From assembly GCF_018603435.1 (NCBI RefSeq), contig NZ_CP075682.1, positions 434,001 to 498,000 on the forward strand: a DNA stretch of 64,000 nt, read 5' to 3'. This document shows positions 35,885-44,189 of the stretch, piece after piece. The stretch's first letter is position 1; the number at the start of each line of letters is the position of its first letter. A model generated the notes under the pieces. It was given only the letters and a program-made list of their open reading frames with translations. It made no database searches and was not told where the DNA came from. The position numbers and the translations under genes are program-made. This DNA comes from Chryseobacterium sp. ZHDP1 (GTDB lineage Bacteria > Bacteroidota > Bacteroidia > Flavobacteriales > Weeksellaceae).

Positions 35885-36078
35885 GACAAATTAAATATCC
35901 AACAGTTTAAGTACCACATTGATTAAATTTATAGATAAAGTTTTATTAAAATGATTATATTGCGCCGTTAATAAAAAAAGTATAAAAATTAGTCTTATCA
36001 ATATCTGTATAGCAGAGCAGATTATTCAGGCTAAAAATAATACGATTAATAAACTATTTACCTTAAAAACTTAAATTT

Positions 36079-36924
36079 ATGAAGTACGTTATCATTTTTG
36101 CAGCGATTCTTGCTGTACTTTTTATTTACACGGTAATTTCCAGCCGAAAAAGTTTAAAAAACGCTCCCGGAAAATTAATCAATGCCAGAAAACTGTATGC
36201 TGATGGAGATTACAATGCCGCTCTGAAAGAATTAAGAGAAGCTTTTGTTCTTCCATTCGGAGATAAAGTAACCCTAGAATACAGAACCCATGTGTTAGCT
36301 GTTTTAGATCTTTTAACAGAAATTTTAAACGGAATGAACGTTAAAGCCGATAAATTAACCGCTAAATTGTACAAGCGACTGAATGAAGCTACGGGAACGA
36401 TTCAGATTGAGGAGTATCTGCTGAAACCAATCAATGATTTCTTCGAAAATACAGAATCTGATGAAAAACTGGCGGAGTTTTTAAAAAAAGCGGCAATGTC
36501 GGGTGAAATTGGCGTTGTTTATAGTGATGATAATTCCGGACCGGATATCAGTAACAGAACCAATGAATTTATCAACCGCGGCGGGAAATTTTTAATGAAG
36601 GGAGAGTATCAGAACGCGATTGATGTTTATAATGAGGCACTCACCCAAAGTTGGGATCAGCAGGATGAAGCTTTTCTGTACGATCAGTTAGCATCATGTC
36701 ATTTAATGAATAAGGATATTGCAGCAGCGGAAGCAAATTATCAGAAAAGCATCAGTATAAAACCATACTATACCAATATGTGGAACTACTGCGACTTTTT
36801 AATTTACAACAAGCGAAAAGCCGATGCGGAAACACAGATGTCACAGCTTGCTGCGTTGATTAAGACAAAATCTGACCAGAAAGATTACGACAGCCTGTTC
36901 AAAAAATGGTACAGCCTGTCTTAA
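36079..36924 (+). CDS. TPR protein with N-terminal membrane anchor
   Basis: A 281-residue protein with one N-terminal membrane helix (YVIIFAAILAVLFIYTVI). Helical repeats follow: KLINARKLYADGDYNAALKELREAF near residue 35, and clear tetratricopeptide repeats near 175-245 (GKFLMKGEYQNAIDVYNEAL, FLYDQLASCHLMNKDIAAAEANYQKSI). It presumably faces the cytoplasm or periplasm as a scaffold; partners are unknown. It is monocistronic with its own terminator. Confidence 0.75.
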   Translation: MKYVIIFAAILAVLFIYTVISSRKSLKNAPGKLINARKLYADGDYNAALKELREAFVLPFGDKVTLEYRTHVLAVLDLLTEILNGMNVKADKLTAKLYKRLNEATGTIQIEEYLLKPINDFFENTESDEKLAEFLKKAAMSGEIGVVYSDDNSGPDISNRTNEFINRGGKFLMKGEYQNAIDVYNEALTQSWDQQDEAFLYDQLASCHLMNKDIAAAEANYQKSISIKPYYTNMWNYCDFLIYNKRKADAETQMSQLAALIKTKSDQKDYDSLFKKWYSLS

Positions 36925-36949
36925 AAACCTAACCCAATTGAATACAATC

Positions 36950-36979
36950 AAAAGTCATATATTTTATATGGCTTTTTTG
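36950..36979 (+). terminator. Terminator of the TPR gene
   Basis: A 12-bp stem with one G-T pair (36950-36961 with 36965-36976), TTT loop and T tail, 26 bases after the stop. Confidence 0.75.
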
Positions 36980-37021
36980 TTACTATAAGTTCCGACTTAA
37001 CATAAAATTTATTTAATTAAC

Positions 37022-37132
37022 ATTCCTCAACTGAAAAATCTTAAAACATTAATATTAACGGGAAACCCAATGGAAAAAGCAACCATTGAAAAGCTAAAAA
37101 TAATGATGCCGCAAACACAGATTCATTTTTAA
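37022..37132 (+). pseudogene. Leucine-rich-repeat protein remnant
   Basis: An open stretch with no start codon reads IPQLKNLKTLILTGNP and then MEKATIEKLKIMMPQTQIHF to a stop at 37130-37132. This is the typical last repeat and cap of a bacterial LRR protein. The upstream frame closes at 36998-37000, so only about 40 residues survive. It is a gene fragment left after deletion. Confidence 0.65.
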
Positions 37133-37268
37133 AAAATAAAAATTATTCTAATGCAAAATTTGCAATGCCTCTGCTATCATTTGCTGAGTGAAACGCCGTT
37201 GCGAACGAAAATATTTTCAGATAAGATTAAAAAACTTTCGCGCTCATAGCGTTTGAAGAATTTAAAAA

Positions 37269-37592
37269 CTATCCGCCAACTCTCTTGGTTTTATAACCCA
37301 TTTCTTTAAGGATATTCATAATTTTATCACGATTATCTCCCTGAATGATGATCGTTCCATCCTTTTCAGAACCGCCGATTCCCAGTGTAGTTTTTATCTT
37401 TTTTGAGATTTTTTTCAGGTCTTCCTCACTTCCTTCCCAACCTTCTACAATCGTTACAGGCTTTCCGTTTCTTCCTTTTTTTTCAAATTTGCACACCAAA
37501 GGTTCTTTTTGCTTGAACTGTTCTTCAGGCATCTCAAAATCCTGTTCTTCATGATCAGGAAAAAGGTTTTTCAGTTGATCTCTTAAATCCAT
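37269..37592 (-). CDS. Translation initiation factor SUI1/YciH family protein
   Basis: A 107-residue cytoplasmic protein. The C-terminal 75 residues form the eIF1/SUI1 fold: KFEKKGRNGKPVTIVEGWEG, then LKKISKKIKTTLGIGGSEKDGTIIIQGDNRDKIMNIL and the final KEMGYKTKRVGG. The TLGIGGS loop is the family signature. The bacterial YciH group may tune translation initiation fidelity; its exact role here is unknown. The N-terminus is a short acidic helix. It is a single gene in an AT-rich setting. Confidence 0.9.
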   Translation of the reverse strand: MDLRDQLKNLFPDHEEQDFEMPEEQFKQKEPLVCKFEKKGRNGKPVTIVEGWEGSEEDLKKISKKIKTTLGIGGSEKDGTIIIQGDNRDKIMNILKEMGYKTKRVGG

Positions 37593-37902
37593 ACAGCAAA
37601 ATTAAAAAAATATTTACTTTTTTTGTTAGTTAAACGCAAAAGCAAAACGGATTTTTCATATGTGCTCTAAAGCGCAGGAAAATCAAAGATTTTCAACAGA
37701 TTTTACAGTGTAAAATTTTATCAAAGATAAAATCCCTGGATCTTAAAGCATAACAGTCTATTTAAAAATCCTTCGCGCCATTGCAATTAACCAAAATTAA
37801 AATACGTTTATACTAAAAACAAATTTTAAACAAAATTTAAGTTCGTCCATTCTTTCATTCATTTCAAAATAAATAAATTTGTAATACAAAAGTTTATACA
37901 AA
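37593..37902. other. Intergenic stretch with small palindromes and the gpmI promoter box
   Basis: Between the divergent SUI1 and gpmI genes. It holds several short hairpins (for example TTTACAGTGTAAA near 37703 and TTTTATCAAAGATAAAA near 37717) resembling the AACGCAAAG-type repeats elsewhere, and a TAAATTTG -7 box at 37874-37881. No gene is visible. Confidence 0.5.
37874..37881 (+). promoter_or_regulatory. -7 promoter box (TAAATTTG) for gpmI
   Basis: TAAATTTG lies 21 bases before the gpmI ATG. The upstream TTG is not clear. Confidence 0.45.
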
Positions 37903-39444
37903 ATGTCGAAAAAAGCAATATTAGCGATCCTTGACGGATGGGGACTGGGAATGAATCCTGATGTTTCAGCCATAGATAAAGCAAACACACCTTTTATTGA
38001 TAACTGCCTTAAAAATTTTCCGCATACAACACTCGAAGCGAGTGGTTTGGCAGTTGGACTTCCTGCAGGACAGATGGGAAATTCCGAAGTTGGGCACATG
38101 AATTTAGGAGCGGGAAGAGTGGTTTACCAAAATCTGGTAAAGCTGAACATGGCAGTTGAAAACGGTTCTTTAGGACAGCAGAAAGTGATTCAGGATGCTT
38201 TTGATTATGCTAAAAAAGAAAATAAAAAAGTACATTTCATCGGTTTGGTTTCCAACGGGGGAGTACATTCACATATCAACCATTTAAAAGGTCTTTTAAC
38301 GGCAGCCCACGAATTCGGACTGAATGAAAATGTTTTCGTTCATGCCTTTACAGACGGACGCGACTGCGATCCGCTTTCAGGAAAAGGATTTATCGAAGAA
38401 CTTCAGGGCCACATGGAAAAAACAGTGGGAAAACTGGCAACCGTGGTCGGAAGATATTACGCAATGGATCGTGATAAAAGATGGGAGCGCGTAAAACTGG
38501 CTTATGATGCGATGGTAGAAGGAGTGGGAGAACAATCTACAGATGCTTTGGCTTCAATTCAGAAATCTTATGATAATAGTGTAACGGATGAATTTATCAA
38601 GCCGATTATCATGATCGATTCCACACAGACAGGAAATGTGGTTCCTGTTGCTAAAATTGTTGATAATGATGTGGTCATCTGCTTCAATTTCCGTACAGAC
38701 AGAGGTCGCGAAATTACGGAAGTACTTTCTCAGAAAGATTTCCCGGAGTTTTTCATGAGAAAACTGCCGCTTTATTATGTGACTTTAACGAATTATGACA
38801 AAACTTTCCAGAACGTTCATGTAGTTTTCGACGAAGAAGTGTTACACGAAACGATGGGTGAAATTTTAGAAAGAAACCATAAAACACAGATCCGAATCGC
38901 AGAAACAGAAAAATATCCTCACGTTACATTTTTCTTTTCAGGAGGAAGAGAAGCCGAATTTACAGGAGAAAAAAGACTACTTTGTCCAAGCCCTAAAGAT
39001 GTTCCTACCTACGATTTAAAACCTGAAATGTCAGCATACGACATCACCAATGCGATCGTTCCCGAGCTGGAAAATGAAACTGCAGATTTTATCTGTCTGA
39101 ATTTTGCAAATACAGATATGGTAGGACACACCGGAGTTTTTTCAGCAGCGGTAAAAGCAGCTGAAACGGTAGATAAATGCATTGAAAAAGTAGCAACCAC
39201 AGCTTACGAGCATGGTTATGCGGTATTCATTTTAGCAGACCACGGAAATTCTGATGTGATGATTAATCCGGACGGAACGCCAAATACGCAGCATTCTACC
39301 AATCTGGTTCCTTTTATTGTGATGGATAAAGACCATACATGGAATCTTAAACCGGGAAAACTAGGCGATGTTGCCCCTACAATCCTGAAAGTAATGGGAG
39401 TAGAAATTCCTGAAGTAATGACTGGAGATATTTTAGTGAACTAG
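37903..39444 (+). CDS. gpmI: 2,3-bisphosphoglycerate-independent phosphoglycerate mutase
   Basis: A 513-residue cytoplasmic glycolytic enzyme that interconverts 3- and 2-phosphoglycerate using two manganese ions. The metal site opens with ILDGWG near residues 9-14, and the phosphoserine nucleophile is Ser61 in MGNSEVGHMN. Further motifs are FTDGRDCDP near 148, CFNFRTDRGRE near 265, ICLNFANTDMVGHTG near 400 and LADHGNSDVM near 447. The length is normal. It stands alone and shows no oddities. Confidence 0.97.
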   Translation: MSKKAILAILDGWGLGMNPDVSAIDKANTPFIDNCLKNFPHTTLEASGLAVGLPAGQMGNSEVGHMNLGAGRVVYQNLVKLNMAVENGSLGQQKVIQDAFDYAKKENKKVHFIGLVSNGGVHSHINHLKGLLTAAHEFGLNENVFVHAFTDGRDCDPLSGKGFIEELQGHMEKTVGKLATVVGRYYAMDRDKRWERVKLAYDAMVEGVGEQSTDALASIQKSYDNSVTDEFIKPIIMIDSTQTGNVVPVAKIVDNDVVICFNFRTDRGREITEVLSQKDFPEFFMRKLPLYYVTLTNYDKTFQNVHVVFDEEVLHETMGEILERNHKTQIRIAETEKYPHVTFFFSGGREAEFTGEKRLLCPSPKDVPTYDLKPEMSAYDITNAIVPELENETADFICLNFANTDMVGHTGVFSAAVKAAETVDKCIEKVATTAYEHGYAVFILADHGNSDVMINPDGTPNTQHSTNLVPFIVMDKDHTWNLKPGKLGDVAPTILKVMGVEIPEVMTGDILVN

Positions 39445-39527
39445 AATAAATACTGGAGGTTTCATTAAAATATCAGAAAACATTTGTTTCTTAAATATTA
39501 TTTAAGTTTTAAAAATATTAAAGATAA

Positions 39528-39560
39528 ATTGCCGTTATTATTTATATAGCGGCATTTTTT
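39528..39560 (+). terminator. Probable terminator after gpmI
   Basis: TGCCG and CGGCA (about 39532-39536 with 39552-39556) form a short stem with an AT-rich loop followed by a T run. The stem is only five to six pairs. Confidence 0.5.
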
Positions 39561-39618
39561 ATGATTAATATCAGAAATAATTAACAAAATATTATGTCCT
39601 AAATAATAAATAAAACTT

Positions 39619-39626
39619 TAAATTTG
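39619..39626 (+). promoter_or_regulatory. -7 promoter box (TAAATTTG) for the desaturase gene
   Basis: TAAATTTG lies 22 bases before the ATG at 39649. No clear upstream TTG. Confidence 0.45.
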
Positions 39627-39648
39627 TAATTTAATCTAAATTCTAAAA

Positions 39649-40629
39649 ATGTATCAAAAGCTTGTAAGGAAAGAAGTAATGGGAATTTTGGAAAAGGAAG
39701 TAGGTTCTTTTCTGAATAAATTTTTAACGCCAATTGAAAAAATCTGGCAACCCTCTGATTATCTTCCGGATCCCTCGAGCGAAGATTTTAAACATGATTT
39801 AGACGAAATTCAGACTTTTGCACGTGAAATGCCTTATGATCTTTTCGTAACCCTGATTGGTGACTGCATCACAGAAGAAGCTTTGCCTTCTTACGAATCC
39901 TGGTTAATGGGAGTAGAAGGAGTAGATCAGGAGCAGAATGAAATCGGATGGGCAAACTGGGTGAGAGCCTGGACTGCAGAAGAAAACAGACACGGAGATC
40001 TTTTAAGCAAATATCTTTATTTGTGCGGAAGAGTAAACATGAGAGAAGTTGAGGTTACCACTCAATATCTTATTAATGACGGTTTCGATTTGGGAACAAG
40101 TATGGATCCTTACAGAAACTTCGTATACACGAGTTTTCAGGAAACAGCAACCAATATTTCCCACAGAAGAGTAGGAACGTTAGCAAAACAGTCCGGAAAC
40201 GGAAAATTGGCTAAAATGTGCGGTGTAATTGCTGCAGATGAAGCGAGACACGCGAAAGCATACAAACATTTCGTAGCAAAAATTTTAGAAATTGATCCTT
40301 CGGAAATGATTCTTGCTTTTGAAGATATGATGCGTAAGAAAATCGTAATGCCTGCTCACATGATGAGACAGTCCGGACAAAAAGCAGGAGAACTTTGGGG
40401 ACATTTTTCGGATGCTGCACAGAGATGCATGGTATATACAGGACAGGATTACATCAATATTCTGAAAGACCTTCTGGATGAATGGAAGATTGAACACGTA
40501 AAAGGTCTAAACGAAAAAGCTGAAAAAGCACAGGAATATTTAATGAAACTTCCTGCAAGGCTGCAGAAAATTACAGACAGAATTTCAACGCCGGATCTTC
40601 AGTTTCAGTTCAATTGGGTAAAAAGTTAG
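39649..40629 (+). CDS. Acyl-ACP desaturase (ferritin-like di-iron enzyme)
   Basis: A 326-residue soluble desaturase, homologous to plant stearoyl-ACP delta-9 desaturase, that puts a double bond into acyl chains carried by ACP. The two EXXH iron motifs are visible: EENRHGD near residue 113 and DEARHAKAYKHF near residue 200, with single Glu ligands in GDCITEEALP and FQETATNISHRR. The size and the SxWxxWVRAWTAEENRHG context fit the family. Aerobic tuning of membrane fluidity is the likely role. It is monocistronic. Confidence 0.92.
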   Translation: MYQKLVRKEVMGILEKEVGSFLNKFLTPIEKIWQPSDYLPDPSSEDFKHDLDEIQTFAREMPYDLFVTLIGDCITEEALPSYESWLMGVEGVDQEQNEIGWANWVRAWTAEENRHGDLLSKYLYLCGRVNMREVEVTTQYLINDGFDLGTSMDPYRNFVYTSFQETATNISHRRVGTLAKQSGNGKLAKMCGVIAADEARHAKAYKHFVAKILEIDPSEMILAFEDMMRKKIVMPAHMMRQSGQKAGELWGHFSDAAQRCMVYTGQDYINILKDLLDEWKIEHVKGLNEKAEKAQEYLMKLPARLQKITDRISTPDLQFQFNWVKS

Positions 40630-40655
40630 TTCTATAATTGGATAAATTATAAAGT

Positions 40656-40687
40656 AAGAGTGCTAAGTATTTTTGGCACTCTTTTTA
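40656..40687 (+). terminator. Terminator of the desaturase gene
   Basis: A perfect 8-bp stem AAGAGTGC/GCACTCTT (40656-40663 with 40676-40683) runs into a T tract. It overlaps the next gene's promoter. Confidence 0.8.
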
Positions 40688-40700
40688 TTTTGTATCTTTG
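40673..40700 (+). promoter_or_regulatory. Promoter of the HAD hydrolase gene
   Basis: TTG at 40673-40675 and TATCTTTG at 40693-40700, 17 bases apart, match the Bacteroidota consensus. The -33 element lies inside the preceding terminator hairpin. Confidence 0.7.
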
Positions 40701-40721
40701 CAATTCTAAATCTTAAATATA

Positions 40722-41153
40722 ATGATGAATAATAAAAAAATTGCTGTTGATTTCGATGGAACCATTGTGGACGATGCATATCCGGGAATCGGCAAGGCGA
40801 AAATTTTTGCTTTCGAAACACTTAAAAGACTTCAGGCGGAAGGTTTCAGATTAATTCTGTGGACATACAGACACGGAAAAACACTGGATGAGGCAGTAGA
40901 ATTCTGCAAAGAAAACGGCGTTGAGTTTTATGCAGTCAATTCAAGTTTTGAAGGAGAAGTTTTCGATCCCGAAACACAATCCAGAAAATTAGATGCAGAC
41001 TGGTTCATAGACGACAGAAATCTGGGAGGATTTCCGGGATGGGGCGAAATTTATAATATTATTCAGGAAAGAATAGAATTCCGTGTAGAAGGAAAAGAGG
41101 TTTTAGCCTATTCAAAATTAAAAAAAGAAAAGAAAAAAGGATTATTCTGGTAG
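40722..41153 (+). CDS. HAD-superfamily hydrolase, BT0820-like
   Basis: A 143-residue compact HAD phosphatase without a large cap domain. The nucleophile motif KIAVDFDGTIVDDAYPG is at residues 5-21 with both aspartates present. Motif II is ILWTYRHGKTLDEAVEF, and the acidic pair comes in DADWFIDDRNLGG near residue 103. Proteins like Bacteroides BT0820 share this layout; the substrate is unknown. A second in-frame ATG at 40725 is equally possible. No partner gene is evident, as map lies 93 bases downstream. Confidence 0.8.
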   Translation: MMNNKKIAVDFDGTIVDDAYPGIGKAKIFAFETLKRLQAEGFRLILWTYRHGKTLDEAVEFCKENGVEFYAVNSSFEGEVFDPETQSRKLDADWFIDDRNLGGFPGWGEIYNIIQERIEFRVEGKEVLAYSKLKKEKKKGLFW

Positions 41154-41246
41154 AATAATTAAAATGTAACGATTTAACGGTGTAGCAATTTACCAATTAT
41201 TGATATTGTTACATTGGATATACTAATACATTGGTAAATTAAAACA

Positions 41247-42056
41247 ATGATTCAATTAAAAACAATAGACGAACTACGTCTTATGAAAGAAAGTGCCCGT
41301 CTGGTTTCAAGAGCATTAGGAATGTTGGCAAAAGAAATCAAACCCGGGATTACCACTTTATATTTGGATAAGTTAGCGCATGATTTCATAAAGGATCACG
41401 GTGCTGAACCTGCATTTTTAGGTTATGGAGGTTTTCCGTACTCTTTATGTATTTCTCCAAATGAACAGGTGGTTCACGGTTTTCCAAGCAAAGAAGAAAT
41501 TAAAGAAGGAGACGTACTTTCTGTAGACTGTGGTGCTGTTCTGAACGGTTTTGTGGGCGATCATGCTTATACTTTTGAAATTGGGGAAGTAAAACCTGAA
41601 ACCAAAAAACTTTTGAAAATAGCTAAAGAATCTCTTTATAAAGGAATTGAGCAGTGTGTACGAGGAAAAAGAATCGGAGACATTTCTCACGCTATTCAGG
41701 CGCACTGCGAAAAAGAAGGATATGGTGTTGTAAGAGAACTTGTTGGTCATGGTGTCGGAAGACAAATGCACGAAGATCCGCAGGTTCCGAATTATGGAAG
41801 ACAAGGCAGCGGAAAAGTAATTAAAGACGGATTAACGATTGCAATTGAACCGATGATTAATCTGGGAACTGAAAAAGTGAAATTTCATAATGATGGATGG
41901 ACGGTGACAACGTTAGACAATCAGCCTTCTGCGCACTTCGAACACGATGTTGCGGTAATTAACGGAAAACCGGTGTTGCTTTCAACATTCCAGTATATTT
42001 ATGACGCTTTAGGAATCGTAAGCGATGAAGAAAAAGCGTTCCAATTGGATTTTTAA
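41247..42056 (+). CDS. map: Type I methionine aminopeptidase
   Basis: A 269-residue cytoplasmic metalloenzyme that removes the N-terminal methionine of new proteins. The five metal ligands can be seen: Asp in VLSVDCGAVLNG and Asp in FVGDHAYTF (near residues 93 and 104), His in GHGVGRQMHE, Glu in AIEPMINLG, and Glu in SAHFEHDVAV. The C-terminal tail of about 20 residues is usual in this phylum. Its stop overlaps the next start as TAATG, so the methyltransferase is translationally coupled to it. Confidence 0.96.
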   Translation: MIQLKTIDELRLMKESARLVSRALGMLAKEIKPGITTLYLDKLAHDFIKDHGAEPAFLGYGGFPYSLCISPNEQVVHGFPSKEEIKEGDVLSVDCGAVLNGFVGDHAYTFEIGEVKPETKKLLKIAKESLYKGIEQCVRGKRIGDISHAIQAHCEKEGYGVVRELVGHGVGRQMHEDPQVPNYGRQGSGKVIKDGLTIAIEPMINLGTEKVKFHNDGWTVTTLDNQPSAHFEHDVAVINGKPVLLSTFQYIYDALGIVSDEEKAFQLDF

Positions 42057-42823
42057 TGAAAAAAGTAACTAAACTTTTACTGAATAAAATTCCGCGTCCG
42101 ATGCTTATTAAAATGAGCATTTGGGCACGACCTCTTATCTATCAGTTCTTTAAAGGCGATACGTTTTTTGATCCTATTGACGGAAGATCTTACCGGAAAT
42201 TTCTTCCTTACGGATACGGAAGTCAGCGCGAAAACGCATTATCTCCCGGAACTTTAAGTCTGGAAAGACACCGACAGATGTGGCTGTATCTGCAAAATGA
42301 AACCGATTTTTTCATTAAAAATTACAAAGTTCTGCACATCGCTCCGGAACAGGAATTCCTGAGAAAATTTAAGAGAATGAAAAACTTAAACTACATTTCT
42401 GCCGATCTTTTTTCGCCGATTGTAGATGTAAAAGCAGACATTCTCGATTTGCCTTTTGAGAATGAAAGTTTTGATATTGTTTTTTGCAACCACGTTCTGG
42501 AACACATTGAAGATGATGCCAAAGCGATGAGTGAACTGTACCGTGTTTTAAGACCGGGAGGTTGGGGAATTCTTCAGGTTCCGATGAAAAATTCTTTGGA
42601 AAAAACGTATGAAGATTTTACGATAAAAGATCCGAAAGAACGTCAGAAACATTTCGGGCAGTATGATCACGTTCGCTGGTACGGAATGGATTATTTTGAC
42701 CGACTGAAAAAAGCAGGCTTTGAAACGGATATTAATTTCTATTCTAAACAGTTCACCCAAGAGGAAATAAAAAAATACGGGCTTAGAGAAAATGAAATTC
42801 TGCCTATAGTATACAAAAAATAA
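42056..42823 (+). CDS. Class I SAM-dependent methyltransferase
   Basis: A 255-residue cytoplasmic protein with a methyltransferase domain from about residue 90: LHIAPEQEFL as a modified motif I, ISADLFSPIVDVKADILDLPF, then FDIVFCNHVLEHIEDDAKAMSELYRVLRPGGWGILQVP. The Methyltransf_11-type end is clear, but motif I lacks the usual glycine-rich loop. The N-terminal 85 residues form a helical extension. The substrate cannot be told. It overlaps the map stop by one base, so it is co-translated with methionine aminopeptidase. Confidence 0.85.
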   Translation: MKKVTKLLLNKIPRPMLIKMSIWARPLIYQFFKGDTFFDPIDGRSYRKFLPYGYGSQRENALSPGTLSLERHRQMWLYLQNETDFFIKNYKVLHIAPEQEFLRKFKRMKNLNYISADLFSPIVDVKADILDLPFENESFDIVFCNHVLEHIEDDAKAMSELYRVLRPGGWGILQVPMKNSLEKTYEDFTIKDPKERQKHFGQYDHVRWYGMDYFDRLKKAGFETDINFYSKQFTQEEIKKYGLRENEILPIVYKK

Positions 42824-42824
42824 G

Positions 42825-42855
42825 AAACGTCTTCGTTACGAAGACGTTTTTGTTT
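42825..42855. terminator. Bidirectional terminator
   Basis: A perfect 11-bp stem (42825-42835 with 42839-42849) and TTA loop lie between the convergent methyltransferase and T9SS protein genes. Confidence 0.88.
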
Positions 42856-42874
42856 TTTCTTAAATTTAAGTAAA

Positions 42875-43579
42875 TTATTCTTTGATAAATTTCAAAGGCT
42901 TTTGCCCTTCAATCATTAAAATATATTGTCCTTTTTCAAAATTTTGAGTGTCAATTTTAACTTTTTTGTCAGACGTTTTACCTTCATACATCATTTGTCC
43001 CAGCATATTGAAAACCTTTACAGGAAGATCATTTTCCAGATTTATTACAATTAAATTATCCTTTACAGGATTTTGAAAAGAAATAGTAGTTTTAAGATTA
43101 TTCTCTTTCGTTGATAAAATGAAACTGTTATAATAAATTTTATTTCCATTAGAAGGATTCGTAATGATGAGAGTCTTTCCCGAACCATTAGGAACAACCT
43201 GATAATTATAAACCTGACCAGTTGCCGGATTAACGTAAAAATCGCAGTTTTTTTGATCATATCCTTGTACAGCCGTCATATTATTTCCCCAGTAATCAGC
43301 CAACGTACATCCCGAAGAACCGTTTTTTGTAAATGAATCATCTATCGTAGAAAAGGTAAGCGGTATTCCGGAAACATTAAAATATTTGGAGGTAAAAACG
43401 TTGCTTCCCGATGAATTTGAAAATGTAGAAGGCTGAAGCGACTGATCCATCGTAGGAGTAACAATGGTCTGTCCTCCTATAATCATTTGGGAAATATACC
43501 AGTTTGTATTGAACAGTTGAGATGTATTTTGAGCCCATAAAAGACCGCCGCAACACAAAAGAAGTAAAGTTTTTTTCAT
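42875..43579 (-). CDS. Secreted protein with T9SS type A sorting domain
   Basis: A 234-residue protein: signal peptide MKKTLLLLCCGGLLWAQ, a domain of about 140 residues (LFNTNWYISQMIIGGQTIV, GIPLTFSTIDDSFT, DYWGNNMTAVQGY) resembling META/lipocalin-like small barrels of flavobacteria, then a C-terminal sorting domain (SFQNPVKDNLIVIN, VKVFNMLGQMMYEG, FEKGQYILMIEG, ending LKFIKE). It is exported through the type IX secretion system and probably attached to the cell surface. The function is unknown. It is a single gene. Confidence 0.82.
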   Translation of the reverse strand: MKKTLLLLCCGGLLWAQNTSQLFNTNWYISQMIIGGQTIVTPTMDQSLQPSTFSNSSGSNVFTSKYFNVSGIPLTFSTIDDSFTKNGSSGCTLADYWGNNMTAVQGYDQKNCDFYVNPATGQVYNYQVVPNGSGKTLIITNPSNGNKIYYNSFILSTKENNLKTTISFQNPVKDNLIVINLENDLPVKVFNMLGQMMYEGKTSDKKVKIDTQNFEKGQYILMIEGQKPLKFIKE

Positions 43580-43615
43580 GGTTTAAATTTTCTCAAAGAT
43601 AGCATTTCTTTATTA

Positions 43616-43648
43616 AAAAGCCGCTTCCAAATTATGAAAACGGCTTTG
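43616..43648 (-). terminator. Terminator of the SMR transporter gene
   Basis: A 7-bp stem AAAGCCG/CGGCTTT (43617-43623 with 43641-43647) is followed on the minus strand by TTAATA-rich sequence. Confidence 0.65.
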
Positions 43649-43689
43649 CTATAAAGCATTTAACAAGATTATTAAGTATGATTTTATCT

Positions 43690-44019
43690 TTAATGTGCGG
43701 AAACAGCTTTCAGTCCAACCACAGATCCGATTAAAGTAACAATAAAGAAAATTCTCCAGAAACTTACAGGATCTTTAAAGAAAAAAATTCCCATTAAAAC
43801 AGTTCCTACTGCTCCAATTCCTGTCCAGACTGCATAAGCGGTTCCGATAGGTAAGGTTTGGGTGGCTTTAATCAGTAAAAGCATGCTTATTGTTAAAGAG
43901 ATCAGAAAACCTGCAAACCAAAAATACATTGTAGTTCCGCTTGTTTCCTTTACTTTTCCCAGACATGAAGCGAAAGCAACTTCAAATAGTCCTGCAATAA
44001 TCAAGATGATCCAATTCAT
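43690..44019 (-). CDS. Small multidrug resistance (SMR) family transporter, SugE/Gdx-like
   Basis: A 109-residue inner-membrane protein with four hydrophobic helices. The essential glutamate is at residue 13 in IILIIAGLFEVAFASCLG, and the second helix begins GTTMYFWFAGFLISLTISMLLL. LPIGTAYAVWTGIGAVGTVLMGIFFF is the SMR signature helix three. The YAVWTGIGA motif is shared by drug exporters (EmrE) and guanidinium exporters (SugE/Gdx), and I cannot separate them with certainty. The Crp-type regulator gene lies 168 bases upstream on the same strand. Confidence 0.9.
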   Translation of the reverse strand: MNWIILIIAGLFEVAFASCLGKVKETSGTTMYFWFAGFLISLTISMLLLIKATQTLPIGTAYAVWTGIGAVGTVLMGIFFFKDPVSFWRIFFIVTLIGSVVGLKAVSAH

Positions 44020-44115
44020 TTTTTTGTCATTTACAATTGCAAAGTTCCGTAATTTGGTAAGAATAAAATTTTACAATTGTTAAAAAATCTACTGTAAAGA
44101 TTAGATCTCATCTAT

Positions 44116-44189
44116 CCAAACTCTACAACCCTACAACCCTCACACTCTCAAACGCTAAAATTCTCAAACACTCCAACCCTAAAACACTA
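44116..44189. repeat. Short-period AACCCTA/CTCAAAC low-complexity repeat
   Basis: A C/A-rich run with quasi-periodic words such as ACAACCCT, CTCAAAC and CCAACCCTA. It lies between the SMR gene and the Crp-type gene and ends a few bases before the stop codon of the latter. It has no reading frame of note. Confidence 0.6.

Noticed and set aside
43862..44083. Plus-strand frame of 73 codons opposite the SMR gene
   Set aside because: Antisense to an obvious SMR transporter and lacks a promoter or motif.
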